Shown: one piece after another, positions 29,911 through 37,631 of the stretch
How the letters are laid out: the number at the start of each line of letters is the position of its first letter
How positions within the stretch are numbered: position 1 is the stretch's first letter
NCBI RefSeq assembly: GCF_030142045.1
Contig: NZ_CP126242.1
Coordinates: 186,001-250,000, forward strand
Source of the DNA: Arthrobacter sp. zg-Y919
Lineage (GTDB): Bacteria > Actinomycetota > Actinomycetes > Actinomycetales > Micrococcaceae
DNA: 64,000 bases
Direction of reading: 5' to 3'
Notes under the pieces: generated by a model
Databases searched by the model: none
What the model was told of the DNA's origin: nothing
Seen by the model: only the letters and a program-made list of their open reading frames with translations
Made by a program: the position numbers and the translations under genes

Positions 29911-29978
29911 GCCTTGCGTCTTCTGTACAGCTCATGCTGCCTGGAAGGTCGGTAGGGGACATGAGCTGTACACAAGGC
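29911..29978. repeat. Long interrupted inverted repeat
   Basis: TGTACAGCTCATG (29924-29936) and CATGAGCTGTACA (29960-29972) are exact 13-base arms. Outside them GCCTTG (29911-29916) and CAAGGC (29973-29978) extend the pairing after a 7-base bulge. The loop is 23 bases. It may act as a bidirectional terminator between the convergent genes or be a small mobile-repeat end. Confidence 0.8.
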
Positions 29979-30035
29979 AGTGCCGGCCTACCGGCGACGT
30001 CGTGCCGGGGACAGCAGGTGGTTACCGCACGAGAG

Positions 30036-31100
30036 TTATACCCCGGCGGTCTCGAGCTGCGGGAGCTTCTCTTCCGGTTCCGGCTTGAGGGGGGCTCCGC
30101 CGCCCACTGCCTTGGAGGCCAGCCAGACGGAGATGCCGCCGAGGGCGAAGCCGGCGATGCCGTCCACCACGTAGTGCCAGCCGAAGTACACGGTGGCGAG
30201 GGCGGTCAGGACCACGTAGGCCCACAGGACCCAGCGCACCACCTTCGGGAGGCGGGTCAGGTGCGCCACCAGGGCGGCCGTGAAGACAATGGAGACGTGC
30301 AGGGACGCAAAGGCGGCTATCCCGTGCACATCGTTCGTTGCGAACGGGTCGGCAAGGACCTCAATGCGGTTCTCGTAAAGGCTTTCCTGCAGGCCGCTGA
30401 CGGCGGTTTCGGGCAGGTCCGTGAAACGCTGCGGTTCGGCGTAGATCGGGCCCAGGGAGGGCAGCGCGTAGTAGCTGACCGTGCCCAGGATCCAGTTGAA
30501 GGACAGCGCGGTGGCGTACCAGGCGCCGCGGCGGAGGTTGTCCGACCACACCAGGCCCGCGGCCAGGGTCGCCGGCACAAAGACCATGTACGCCATGTAG
30601 ACGGCAGAGAGCACGTCAGCGGTGATGCCCGTGCCGAGGACGTCCTGCAGCAGGTCCCCGGGATGGGCGCCGAAGGCAAACCACTCGTCGGATTCGATGA
30701 GCATGCCGTCGGTGAGGCGTTCCTGCAGGAAGGGCAGGAAGCTCTTGAAGTTCCGGTAGGACAGGTACGCGAGGTAGAACGTGATCAATCCGGCTACCGC
30801 GACGCCCAGCCGGGAACCGGACCATCGGGTGCGCAGCACGTCCCAGACTGCCCTGCCCAGGCCGCCCAGTTCCGACCGCCGGGAGAAGGCGCGGGGGACG
30901 ACGTCGACCGCGATCATCAGCAGACCAATCAGCGGCAGGCGGATAAAGCTGGGACCGAGGAAACCGTCCGGGTCACGGATCGGAAGATCGGCCCACACCG
31001 CTGTGGCCAGCATAAGCACGGTGAAGACAACGGAGACGCAGAGCGGGACGCCGAAGAGGCGGCGCCAGGCAGGGCGGACGGAGCCGGCTTCGATAGTCAT
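30036..31100 (-). CDS. PAP2 superfamily membrane phosphatase (inositolphosphotransferase-like)
   Basis: 354 residues with about seven membrane segments. The PAP2 catalytic signature is visible in the C-terminal half: ASLHVSIVFTAALVAHLTR (motif C2 with His) and YFGWHYVVDGIAG (motif C3 with catalytic His and Asp). The extended N-terminal membrane part (LFGVPLCVSVVFTVLMLATAV) and the segment ALPSLGPIYAEP resemble the Aur1/Ipt1 subgroup. Likely hydrolyses or exchanges a phospholipid head group at the membrane. Convergent with the FabL-like cluster. Confidence 0.85.
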   Translation of the reverse strand: MTIEAGSVRPAWRRLFGVPLCVSVVFTVLMLATAVWADLPIRDPDGFLGPSFIRLPLIGLLMIAVDVVPRAFSRRSELGGLGRAVWDVLRTRWSGSRLGVAVAGLITFYLAYLSYRNFKSFLPFLQERLTDGMLIESDEWFAFGAHPGDLLQDVLGTGITADVLSAVYMAYMVFVPATLAAGLVWSDNLRRGAWYATALSFNWILGTVSYYALPSLGPIYAEPQRFTDLPETAVSGLQESLYENRIEVLADPFATNDVHGIAAFASLHVSIVFTAALVAHLTRLPKVVRWVLWAYVVLTALATVYFGWHYVVDGIAGFALGGISVWLASKAVGGGAPLKPEPEEKLPQLETAGV

Positions 31101-31188
31101 GAGACATTTTTATCCCAAGATCGGTATAAACCTGTTATCGAAGCCCCCCAGTCATCAGTGTGCTTTCAATCACACTTTCGGCGACTGC

Positions 31189-31887
31189 CTAGTTGGGCAG
31201 GGCGGCGTCCAGCTGTTCCTGAATGGCACCGTAGTCAACGGCGTCGAGCTCCAGGATCCGGTTGTCGAGGATCAGCGAGGGAGTACCGGGCAGCTGGAGG
31301 TCCTGGGAGTCCTGCAGATCCTTGTTCACCCGGTTCTTAATCTCTTCCGAGGAGTAGTCGGTGCGGAACTTTTCCGTGTCCAGTCCGAGGTCCTCGGCGT
31401 AGGAGACGAAGAGGTCCTCGGCCTCCTCCGCGCTCAGGGTCTTCCAGTCCTGCTGGTGCTCGAAGATCGATGCAGACATTTCCTCAAACGCGCCCTGCTC
31501 CGCTGCGGCTTCCGCAGCTTGTGCGGCCGGTGCGGCGTTCGCGTGCTTCGGCAGCGGGTAGTTCCGCACCAGGATGCGGACCCGGTCTCCGTAGTTGTCC
31601 TTGACCTCTTGGATCACGCTGTCCATCTGCGCGCAGTAGGGGCACTGGTAGTCGGTGAAGAGGACCAGAGTGGCCTCGGGATTGGCCGGGTCGGTGATGG
31701 CCCGGGCGTCCGCGGGAGCGATCTGGTCCATGCGGTCAGCCGGTACGGTGACCTCTGCCGAGGGGCTGGCCGATGCTTCCGCCGTGGCGGTGTCTCCCGA
31801 CTGTCCGGAATTCGACGTCGTACAGGAAACCAGGCCGACGACGGCGAGCAGCCCGGCAATCAGCAGGGCGAGGATGCTCTTGCGCAT
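31189..31887 (-). CDS. DsbA-family thioredoxin-like lipoprotein
   Basis: 232 residues from ATG at 31887 (MRKSILALLIAGLLAVVGLV), preceded by GAAAGGAAC. A signal peptide with lipobox GLVSC places it on the outer face of the membrane. The thioredoxin fold carries the redox motif CPYC in LVLFTDYQCPYCAQM, the helical insert and a cis-Pro segment LPGTPSLILDN. It probably forms or isomerises disulfides in exported proteins. Divergent from the LysR regulator, with a roughly 100-base shared promoter region. Confidence 0.92.
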   Translation of the reverse strand: MRKSILALLIAGLLAVVGLVSCTTSNSGQSGDTATAEASASPSAEVTVPADRMDQIAPADARAITDPANPEATLVLFTDYQCPYCAQMDSVIQEVKDNYGDRVRILVRNYPLPKHANAAPAAQAAEAAAEQGAFEEMSASIFEHQQDWKTLSAEEAEDLFVSYAEDLGLDTEKFRTDYSSEEIKNRVNKDLQDSQDLQLPGTPSLILDNRILELDAVDYGAIQEQLDAALPN

Positions 31888-31990
31888 AGTTCCTTTCGGT
31901 GAAGTGTCGGGGGGTTGTTCTTTTCGATGTTCCCACCGGATCGGACGGCCGGGTAGCCCGCAATCGGGCATGGGTTTATATGCTTTTGAT

Positions 31991-32887
31991 ATGGCTGAAG
32001 CATGGCCGAACCTTCAGGTGCTGGATCTGTTCGTTGCCGTGGTGGATGAGGGCAGCGTCGGTGCCGGTGCCCGGAAAGTGGGCATGGCCCAACCCAACGC
32101 GAGCCGGGCCATTGCCGAGTTGGAAGCGGAGGTGAAGACTCCCCTGCTTGAACGCAGTCCGCGCGGTTCGGCACCTACGGCGACGGGACTCCTGCTGGCC
32201 GATTCCGCCCGGGAACTGCTGGAGGCGGCGCGGCACTTCACTGAAGTGGTACACACCCGGGGCGGCAGCGAGCCGTTGGAACTCAGACTGGGGGCCAGCA
32301 ACACCATTGCGGAAACGCTGCTGCCTATCTGGCTCGCCGAATTGAAACGGCGGTTGCCGGAGGAACGCGTTGATGTTCAGGTGCAGAACTCGGCGCAGGT
32401 GATCCAGGAGGTGCAGCAGGGCACCCTCCCCTTGGGATTTGTGGAGACACCCGACCTTCCAGCTCAGCTCAACGCCCAGGTTGTCCGGGAGGACGAACTG
32501 GTGGTGGTGGTTCCCCCGACCCACGAATGGGCCAACCGCTCGGGCCGGATCGGTCTGCAGGAGCTGGCGGAGACACCCCTGGTGGTTCGGGAGCCGGGGT
32601 CGGGGACACGGAAAGCGCTGCAGGAAGCACTGTCCGGGTGCGACGTCGTCGAGCCCGCCCAGGTGCTGGGCAGCAATGCTGCGGTCCGGGTGGCCGTGGA
32701 AGCCGGAGCCGGTCCGGCCGTGTTGAGTGAATTGGCCGTGCGTAACCAACTCGCCAGTGGGGAACTGCTGCGGGTTCCTGTCGAGGGTGAGGGAATCACC
32801 CGTCCCCTGACGGCCATCTGGTCCGGTCCCCGCCGGTTGACTGGAGTCGCTGCCGAGCTGGTGGCGGTGGCGGCCGGGGAACTGTAG
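31991..32887 (+). CDS. LysR-family transcriptional regulator
   Basis: 298 residues from ATG at 31991 (MAEAWPNLQVLDLFVAVVDE); an ATG at 31970 would add seven residues. N-terminal winged helix-turn-helix SVGAGARKVGMAQPNASRAI, then the effector domain from about residue 90 (LELRLGASNTIAETLLPIWL; ETPLVVREPGSGTRKALQEA). The domain resembles CysB/CbbR-type activators. Divergent from the DsbA-like gene, which may be its target, as LysR regulators often control the divergent neighbour. Confidence 0.92.
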   Translation: MAEAWPNLQVLDLFVAVVDEGSVGAGARKVGMAQPNASRAIAELEAEVKTPLLERSPRGSAPTATGLLLADSARELLEAARHFTEVVHTRGGSEPLELRLGASNTIAETLLPIWLAELKRRLPEERVDVQVQNSAQVIQEVQQGTLPLGFVETPDLPAQLNAQVVREDELVVVVPPTHEWANRSGRIGLQELAETPLVVREPGSGTRKALQEALSGCDVVEPAQVLGSNAAVRVAVEAGAGPAVLSELAVRNQLASGELLRVPVEGEGITRPLTAIWSGPRRLTGVAAELVAVAAGEL

Positions 32888-32954
32888 CTGTTCCTGGGCG
32901 ACGCGCTGGCTGGACGCGCGGTGCGTATAGGCGGTGTGCCGCAGGCCAGCCTGT

Positions 32955-33539
32955 TCACCCCGGAGTGAGCCGCAGGGCCGGTTGGACGGTCTTGCGCATC
33001 ACGGTTTTGCTCTTGCCGATGTGGCGTTCGAACGTGAATCCTGCCTTCTCGAACATGGCCCGCGTGCCGTTGTGGAGGAACGAGGATGACGTTCTCTTTC
33101 CAGGGGTGAGTTCGTTGGGGAACGAGACCACCTCGCCACCTCCGGCCTGCGCAATCAGGTCGAGCGCACCGTCCAGTGCCTCTCGTGCGATGCCGGAACG
33201 CCGGTGGTCGCGGTCGACGAAGAAGCACGTGATGCGCCACGGTGCCGGCCTGGTCTCGCCGGCGTCGTACTGCTTGCGGTGGTAGATCCCCGGCAGCTCG
33301 ACCGGACTGCCGTACTGGCACCACGCGATTGCGTCGTCACCGTCGAAGACGAGTGCGGCGTGTGCTGCGCCTTCCGCCACGAGCCGCTGTTTAAACGTCG
33401 GCCCGTCGTAGTCGTTTTTGACGGTGGTTTCCGTGTCACCGTGGAAATACGAGCAGTAGCACCCGCCCCAGACCCCGTTGTGCTTCTGCGCGAGGGCAAG
33501 CCACGCCGGAAAGGTCTCCGGAGTGAGCGGTTTGATCAC
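32955..33539 (-). CDS. GNAT family N-acetyltransferase
   Basis: 194 residues from GTG at 33539 (MIKPLTPETFPAWLALA); the open frame continues to 33620 but overlaps the upstream gene's 3' end. The acetyl-CoA-binding motif is ITCFFVDRDHRRSGIAREAL, followed by GTRAMFEKAGFTFERHIGKS. The N-terminal GGCYCSYFHGD and FKQRLVAEGAAHAALVF are typical of a GNAT subgroup common in Actinobacteria. Substrate unknown. Same strand as, and 32 bases after, the pterin-dehydratase fusion gene. Confidence 0.88.
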   Translation of the reverse strand: MIKPLTPETFPAWLALAQKHNGVWGGCYCSYFHGDTETTVKNDYDGPTFKQRLVAEGAAHAALVFDGDDAIAWCQYGSPVELPGIYHRKQYDAGETRPAPWRITCFFVDRDHRRSGIAREALDGALDLIAQAGGGEVVSFPNELTPGKRTSSSFLHNGTRAMFEKAGFTFERHIGKSKTVMRKTVQPALRLTPG

Positions 33540-33571
33540 GTGCGGCAGGCCATGCCCACCTTGTTCCGGGT

Positions 33572-34354
33572 TCACGAAGGTTGGGATTCTGTCTTCGCCA
33601 CTGGCGTCTCGGCAACACACAGGACGGCTGTGTTGCCGTCCTGGTCGGCGATCACTGTGAGTGACGGTGAACCGCTGTCGTCCACGACGGTTCCCCCTGC
33701 GGCAACCGCGGCGTTGATTCGGTGCTCGGCCACCTCGGGTGCAACGTAGACCTCAACGTGGAACCGCTGGCGCGGGGCTCCGTGCTCATCGGCGTCTCCG
33801 AACCAGAGGTTTGGTGTCCGTCCTGTGGCGTCCCGGATTTCGTCGCTGGGTGACCCGTGGCCCTGGGCGTCTGCGTTGCCTGTCAGCAGGGCTGCCCACA
33901 CCGGGGCGATGGTCGCGGAGTGCGCCGTGTCCAGGCCGAGTTCCAGGACGCTGACCGAGGCAGGGTCGGCGTCGATCTGGTGGTCAGCAGCAATCTTCGT
34001 GATCACTCGTGCGAGGTCGACATCCTGCTGGGTGACCCATTCGACGACGTGTTCGGTGCCCTCGCCATCGCGGTAGATGGCGTCGGCGCTGACCAGTTTG
34101 AGGTCGACGTACCCCTTACCCATCGACTGGCCCATCGACACGCTGGGGTGGTGTCCGAGCGCATCGCCCGCTTCACCTACCGCAGTAACAAACCGTGCGC
34201 CAGTACCAAAGTCGTCGATCAGGTAGCGGGCATGCAGCCCTTGGGCTAGCTTGCGCCAGTCAGTCAGACGAGCCTCAGCGATGGCCCTACCCGTCAGCAT
34301 GGCTCTGTTCGGAGATTCAATCAGTGATTCAGCTGCAGCGTTGGAACTCGTCAT
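33572..34354 (-). CDS. 4a-hydroxytetrahydrobiopterin dehydratase fused to a VOC/glyoxalase-like domain
   Basis: 260 residues from ATG at 34354 (MTSSNAAAESLIESPNRAM). Residues about 15-115 look like pterin-4a-carbinolamine dehydratase (DWRKLAQGLHARYLID; EAGDALGHHPSVSMG with the paired histidines; EWVTQQDVDLARVI). Residues about 125-255 form a glyoxalase-like domain (NLWFGDADEHGAPRQRFHVE; HRINAAVAAGGTVVDDSGSP). Stand-alone pterin dehydratase recycles the cofactor of aromatic hydroxylases; no hydroxylase gene is nearby. The ORF upstream of 34354 is repeat DNA and is not counted. Confidence 0.82.
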   Translation of the reverse strand: MTSSNAAAESLIESPNRAMLTGRAIAEARLTDWRKLAQGLHARYLIDDFGTGARFVTAVGEAGDALGHHPSVSMGQSMGKGYVDLKLVSADAIYRDGEGTEHVVEWVTQQDVDLARVITKIAADHQIDADPASVSVLELGLDTAHSATIAPVWAALLTGNADAQGHGSPSDEIRDATGRTPNLWFGDADEHGAPRQRFHVEVYVAPEVAEHRINAAVAAGGTVVDDSGSPSLTVIADQDGNTAVLCVAETPVAKTESQPS

Positions 34355-34452
34355 TGGTGAGTGCCTCCCGTAGGTGTGCGAACAGTAAATCCGACGTCGG
34401 AAGTATCTACAAGGGACATCAGCCACTGCAGTATTGGCTAATGGCCGCGACT

Positions 34453-34501
34453 GCCGCCTGCCGCCTGCCGACTGCCGACAGACGACAGACGACAGGCGAC
34501 A
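34453..34501. repeat. Degenerate 7-bp tandem repeat
   Basis: Seven heptamers in a row: GCCGCCT twice, GCCGACT, GCCGACA, GACGACA twice, GGCGACA. Each differs from the next by at most one or two bases, so the array seems to drift along its length. It lies in the 265-base spacer between the DUF222 gene and the pterin-dehydratase fusion gene; a second GC-rich repeat (GTGCCACC units) follows at about 34525-34575. Confidence 0.8.
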
Positions 34502-34619
34502 GCCGGCGACCGGCGGCCAGCCCGCCGTGTCACCCTCGTGGCGCCGCCGTGCCACCGCCGTGCCACCCTCGAGGCGCCAATTGCGGTGAATGGTTGCCAC
34601 GGCGAGGACCGGGGCCTGC

Positions 34620-36188
34620 CTAGAACGGTGGTGCCAACTCCTGCCTGGGTTCCGTCTGCTGATGTTCGATTGGTGGATCCGCGGATGGGTGCGGTGGATC
34701 CGGGGACGGGCGGGGCGGATCCACGGACGGGCGCGGTGGTTTCGGATGCCCCAGTTCCAGGAACGGCTCAGTCCGGTAGACCCGGCCGGTCGGCGAAGTC
34801 CACTCGATCACACCAGGTGTGGGTTGGCAGGCCTTCCAGTAACCGAGGGTCTTGAAGCGGTGGTGCCGGCGGCACAGGTGCGCCAGATTCCCGTGGTCTG
34901 TGGGTCCACCCTTTGCCCAGTCGGTGGTGTGGTCAATCTCGGTAACCGCGGTACTGACTCGGCAGCCGGGGAACCGACAGGTCGCGTCGCGAGCCCGTAG
35001 CCAGCGGGCCAGTCCTGCGGGGACTTTTCTTCGCCGCCCGACGCCCAGGATTTCCCCTGTCCGCGGGTCCTGCGCCAGCCCGGTCCAGCCGGCGGCGTTT
35101 CGGGCCAGCCTGCGGGCGGCGTCGGCGCTGATGGGTCCGTAGCCGTGCAGTTCCGCGGGCTGGTCATCGGCGCCGCAAAGGGTTTCGGCGTTGATCAACA
35201 CCATGATTTCCGCCCGCGGCACCATGCCGGCGTCGTCGCTGTCGGGTTTGCGCGTACCGGTCTTTGCACTGACCAGTGTCGGGTCGAGACCGCCCATCAA
35301 CAGCTGTGCCAGGATGTCGGCCCGCAGCTGATCCGTGGTCCGGGAATCCCCGCCAGCCTGCTCACCCCGTGCTGCGGTGCTCAGCGTGGTGTAGATCTGT
35401 TGGGCCTCTTCGGCGCGCAGATACGCAGACAGGCAGGACATGCCGTCCTCTTCCCGGTCCAGAGTCACTTTGCGCTTGTCGAACGCGGTCACATGCCGTT
35501 TGGCCACCGTGTCCGGATACCGCCTCTCCCGCAGCCGGCGGGCCTTGCAGGCGAACTGGGCCCGGGTTTTGCCCTCTGCAGCCTTCAGCAGGTCCGCCTC
35601 AAACTCCGGGAGCACCGCAGCGGGAACGTTCTCACACTGCTCCAGCACCACCTGCGCATGCTGGTACGACAAGCACCCGTCTTCCAACCCGGTCAGCGTA
35701 GAGGCATGGGTGCTGCACAGGCTGCCCGCTTCGAACATCATCCGCTGGGCGGTAACCTGCGGAACGCTCAGGACCGCGGCGCATTCAGACGACGCGAGGC
35801 TGAACGCCATGCCGGGTTCGAGCTGTCCCGACGCGGCATGGAAGTCATCCCGGAAAATCTCCTTCATCCGGTGCATCAGACGGGCCTGCTGGGCCTGCGC
35901 CCAGGAGATCAAATGAGCCATCCGGGACAGGGCATCGCCAACGGATTGCTCGTCGAAGGCTTCGAGGTTCTGCAGGGCCAGTGTGCCGGTGAAACCGTCC
36001 GGGTAATCGGAGACAGGTTCTGCAGGTGTGGTCTCGGCATCGTTCTCGGGAGCGGCAAGTTCCGCCCGGTAAACCGACACGGTGCAGGGTGGGAGTGGCC
36101 GCTCGGCACCACCAGCCTGCCCTTCCGGCTGCTGGTGTTCACTGCCTGGCTCTTCGGTTATCCGTTCGGTGTTCCCGAGCTGATCCAT
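34620..36188 (-). CDS. DUF222 / HNH endonuclease domain protein (13E12-repeat type)
   Basis: 522 residues. DUF222 covers about residues 75-380 (SWAQAQQARLMHRMKEIFRD; LSVPQVTAQRMMFEAGSLCS). The HNH module is near residue 430: CRFPGCRVSTAVTEIDHTTD, then WAKGGPTDHGNLAHLCRRHH. A C-terminal proline-rich tail repeats a PRPSxDPP unit about four times. These are abundant multi-copy genes in Micrococcaceae and mycobacteria; relation to mobile elements is suspected but no activity is proven. Monocistronic. Confidence 0.9.
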   Translation of the reverse strand: MDQLGNTERITEEPGSEHQQPEGQAGGAERPLPPCTVSVYRAELAAPENDAETTPAEPVSDYPDGFTGTLALQNLEAFDEQSVGDALSRMAHLISWAQAQQARLMHRMKEIFRDDFHAASGQLEPGMAFSLASSECAAVLSVPQVTAQRMMFEAGSLCSTHASTLTGLEDGCLSYQHAQVVLEQCENVPAAVLPEFEADLLKAAEGKTRAQFACKARRLRERRYPDTVAKRHVTAFDKRKVTLDREEDGMSCLSAYLRAEEAQQIYTTLSTAARGEQAGGDSRTTDQLRADILAQLLMGGLDPTLVSAKTGTRKPDSDDAGMVPRAEIMVLINAETLCGADDQPAELHGYGPISADAARRLARNAAGWTGLAQDPRTGEILGVGRRRKVPAGLARWLRARDATCRFPGCRVSTAVTEIDHTTDWAKGGPTDHGNLAHLCRRHHRFKTLGYWKACQPTPGVIEWTSPTGRVYRTEPFLELGHPKPPRPSVDPPRPSPDPPHPSADPPIEHQQTEPRQELAPPF

Positions 36189-36442
36189 ACCTCAGGATTT
36201 CATCCGGCACTGACATTTCGGGGCCAAAAACAGGCCGAAAACGGGTCTCCTGGAAATCAGAAACACCTGTCTTTTGAGCGCAATTACTTGGTGCACAAAC
36301 GACAAATCCGAGGCTCCAAAGGCAGCCCTCCGGCCTGCTGGGGGCGATTGGAAATCTAAGGGGCGGTCCTGTAGCGAGCGCGACGGCGGCCTGGTCGACG
36401 TCGGCCGTGCAGGCCTACCCTCCCCCGCGACGCTACCGCCGG

Positions 36443-37360
36443 CTACCCCGCGGCGGAAAGCCGTGCAATGCGCTCGCGGGCGGAACGTTCGCTGGGTCCC
36501 TGCGGACCGAGTCCAAACCGGATAACACCCAATACAAGTTTCACGGGAAACGTCATCGGCACCGGTACCGGACCCAGATGCGGTGTCCGCAGCCCGAGCA
36601 GTTCCCGGTGCCGCGGTTCCAGGCTGGACACCGCCCCGGCAAACAGCACCCGGTAGCCGAGCCGTTGGCTGGCCGGCAGCGGCGGACGCTTCAGGAAGGC
36701 CAGGGCCTCCCGCACGTACTCGCTGCTGCGCAACTGGGAATCGTAGGCGGCCATCTGCTTCCGCAGCTCTGACTCAGAGCGCGGCGGATCCGGAATGCCC
36801 ATCAGCTCCCCGGCCACTGCCCACTCGGCAACATAGGCATCCGGGCCGCCGGGGATTGGCCCGCCGAACCGCTGATGCGAGCTGAGGAACGCGTCGGTGA
36901 AGGCCAGATGGACCCAGCGGGCAATCTCGGGATCATTGGCTGAATAGGGCTGCACCTCGCCGTCCGCGTCCTGATAGGAGCCATGGACCTTTTGATGCAG
37001 CCGCAGCACCCAGTCCGAACCGGCGCGCGCCGTCGTCGTATCCCCGTAGGTGACGGTGAAGATCCACCGGATGGTCCCCGCAAGCCGGCCCAGCGGATCC
37101 TCCTTATAGTCGGAGAAGTCGTGCACCCCGGCCATCGCGCCGGGATGCAGGGCCTGGAGCAGCAGCGCGCGGATGCCGGCAAGGATCGGCGTCATGGACC
37201 CGTGCACCGCCCAGACGGCGGAATCCGGACCGAAGTGACCGACGTCGGACCCGCGAGCCAGCTCCAGCTCCCACTGCGGAACCTCGGCGGCGTTGTTGCT
37301 GAAGGTACCGATCAGCTGGCGCCGCCAGGATTCAATGAACTGCGGAGAACGAACGCTCAT
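36443..37360 (-). CDS. DUF2236 / MpaB-type oxygenase family protein
   Basis: 305 residues. The family signature is LLLQALHPGAMAGVHDFSDY followed by DPLGRLAGTIRWIFTVTYGD, with a C-terminal RHRELLGLRTPHLGPVPVPM. Named after MpaB, a haem-type oxygenase of mycophenolic acid synthesis; the conserved His of LHPG and others may bind haem. Stand-alone members in Actinobacteria (for example related to latex-clearing proteins) have mixed or unknown substrates. It lies downstream of the Jet operon on the same strand, 60 bases after the small membrane protein. Confidence 0.88.
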   Translation of the reverse strand: MSVRSPQFIESWRRQLIGTFSNNAAEVPQWELELARGSDVGHFGPDSAVWAVHGSMTPILAGIRALLLQALHPGAMAGVHDFSDYKEDPLGRLAGTIRWIFTVTYGDTTTARAGSDWVLRLHQKVHGSYQDADGEVQPYSANDPEIARWVHLAFTDAFLSSHQRFGGPIPGGPDAYVAEWAVAGELMGIPDPPRSESELRKQMAAYDSQLRSSEYVREALAFLKRPPLPASQRLGYRVLFAGAVSSLEPRHRELLGLRTPHLGPVPVPMTFPVKLVLGVIRFGLGPQGPSERSARERIARLSAAG

Positions 37361-37420
37361 CTTCCCCAGTGTCGGCCTGTTCGGGCTTCCCCGCCAGCGC
37401 AGCAGAACACGGCCGGCAGG

Positions 37421-37618
37421 TTACTCCCCGGGCCGACGCCCGGAATCCGGACGACGGCGGATGTGCCGCGACCTGGTCACGGCACCAACGGCCGCCGCCC
37501 CGAACAAAAGCAGTGCCACCAGCCACAGGATGCCGGCGATGGTTTCGAACGGTCCGAACGTTCCCAGCAAAATACACACGACGCCTGCGGCCAGGGCCAC
37601 GATCACTTGTTGTCTCAT
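37421..37618 (-). CDS. Small two-helix membrane protein
   Basis: 65 residues with two membrane helices (VALAAGVVCILLGTFGPF; IAGILWLVALLLFGAAAVGA) and a basic C-terminal tail (RSRHIRRRPDSGRR). It starts 13 bases after jetC, with AAAGG as ribosome-binding site, so it is probably the last gene of that transcript and takes the place normally held by jetD. Function unknown. Confidence 0.65.
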   Translation of the reverse strand: MRQQVIVALAAGVVCILLGTFGPFETIAGILWLVALLLFGAAAVGAVTRSRHIRRRPDSGRRPGE

Positions 37619-37631
37619 ACCGGAACCTTTC

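Larger units (their letters stand above)
29676..30035. other. Repeat-rich convergent spacer
   Basis: 360 bases between the ketosynthase and PAP2 genes with no convincing gene. It holds an AT-edged inverted repeat (29759-29789), a 34-bp direct repeat (29799-29832 and 29860-29893) and a long inverted repeat (29911-29978). Confidence 0.75.

Noticed and set aside
36189..36442. Possible gene between the DUF222 and DUF2236 genes
   Set aside because: 254 bases; frames are short, shift strand and lack start signals. I see nothing beyond a likely promoter region.
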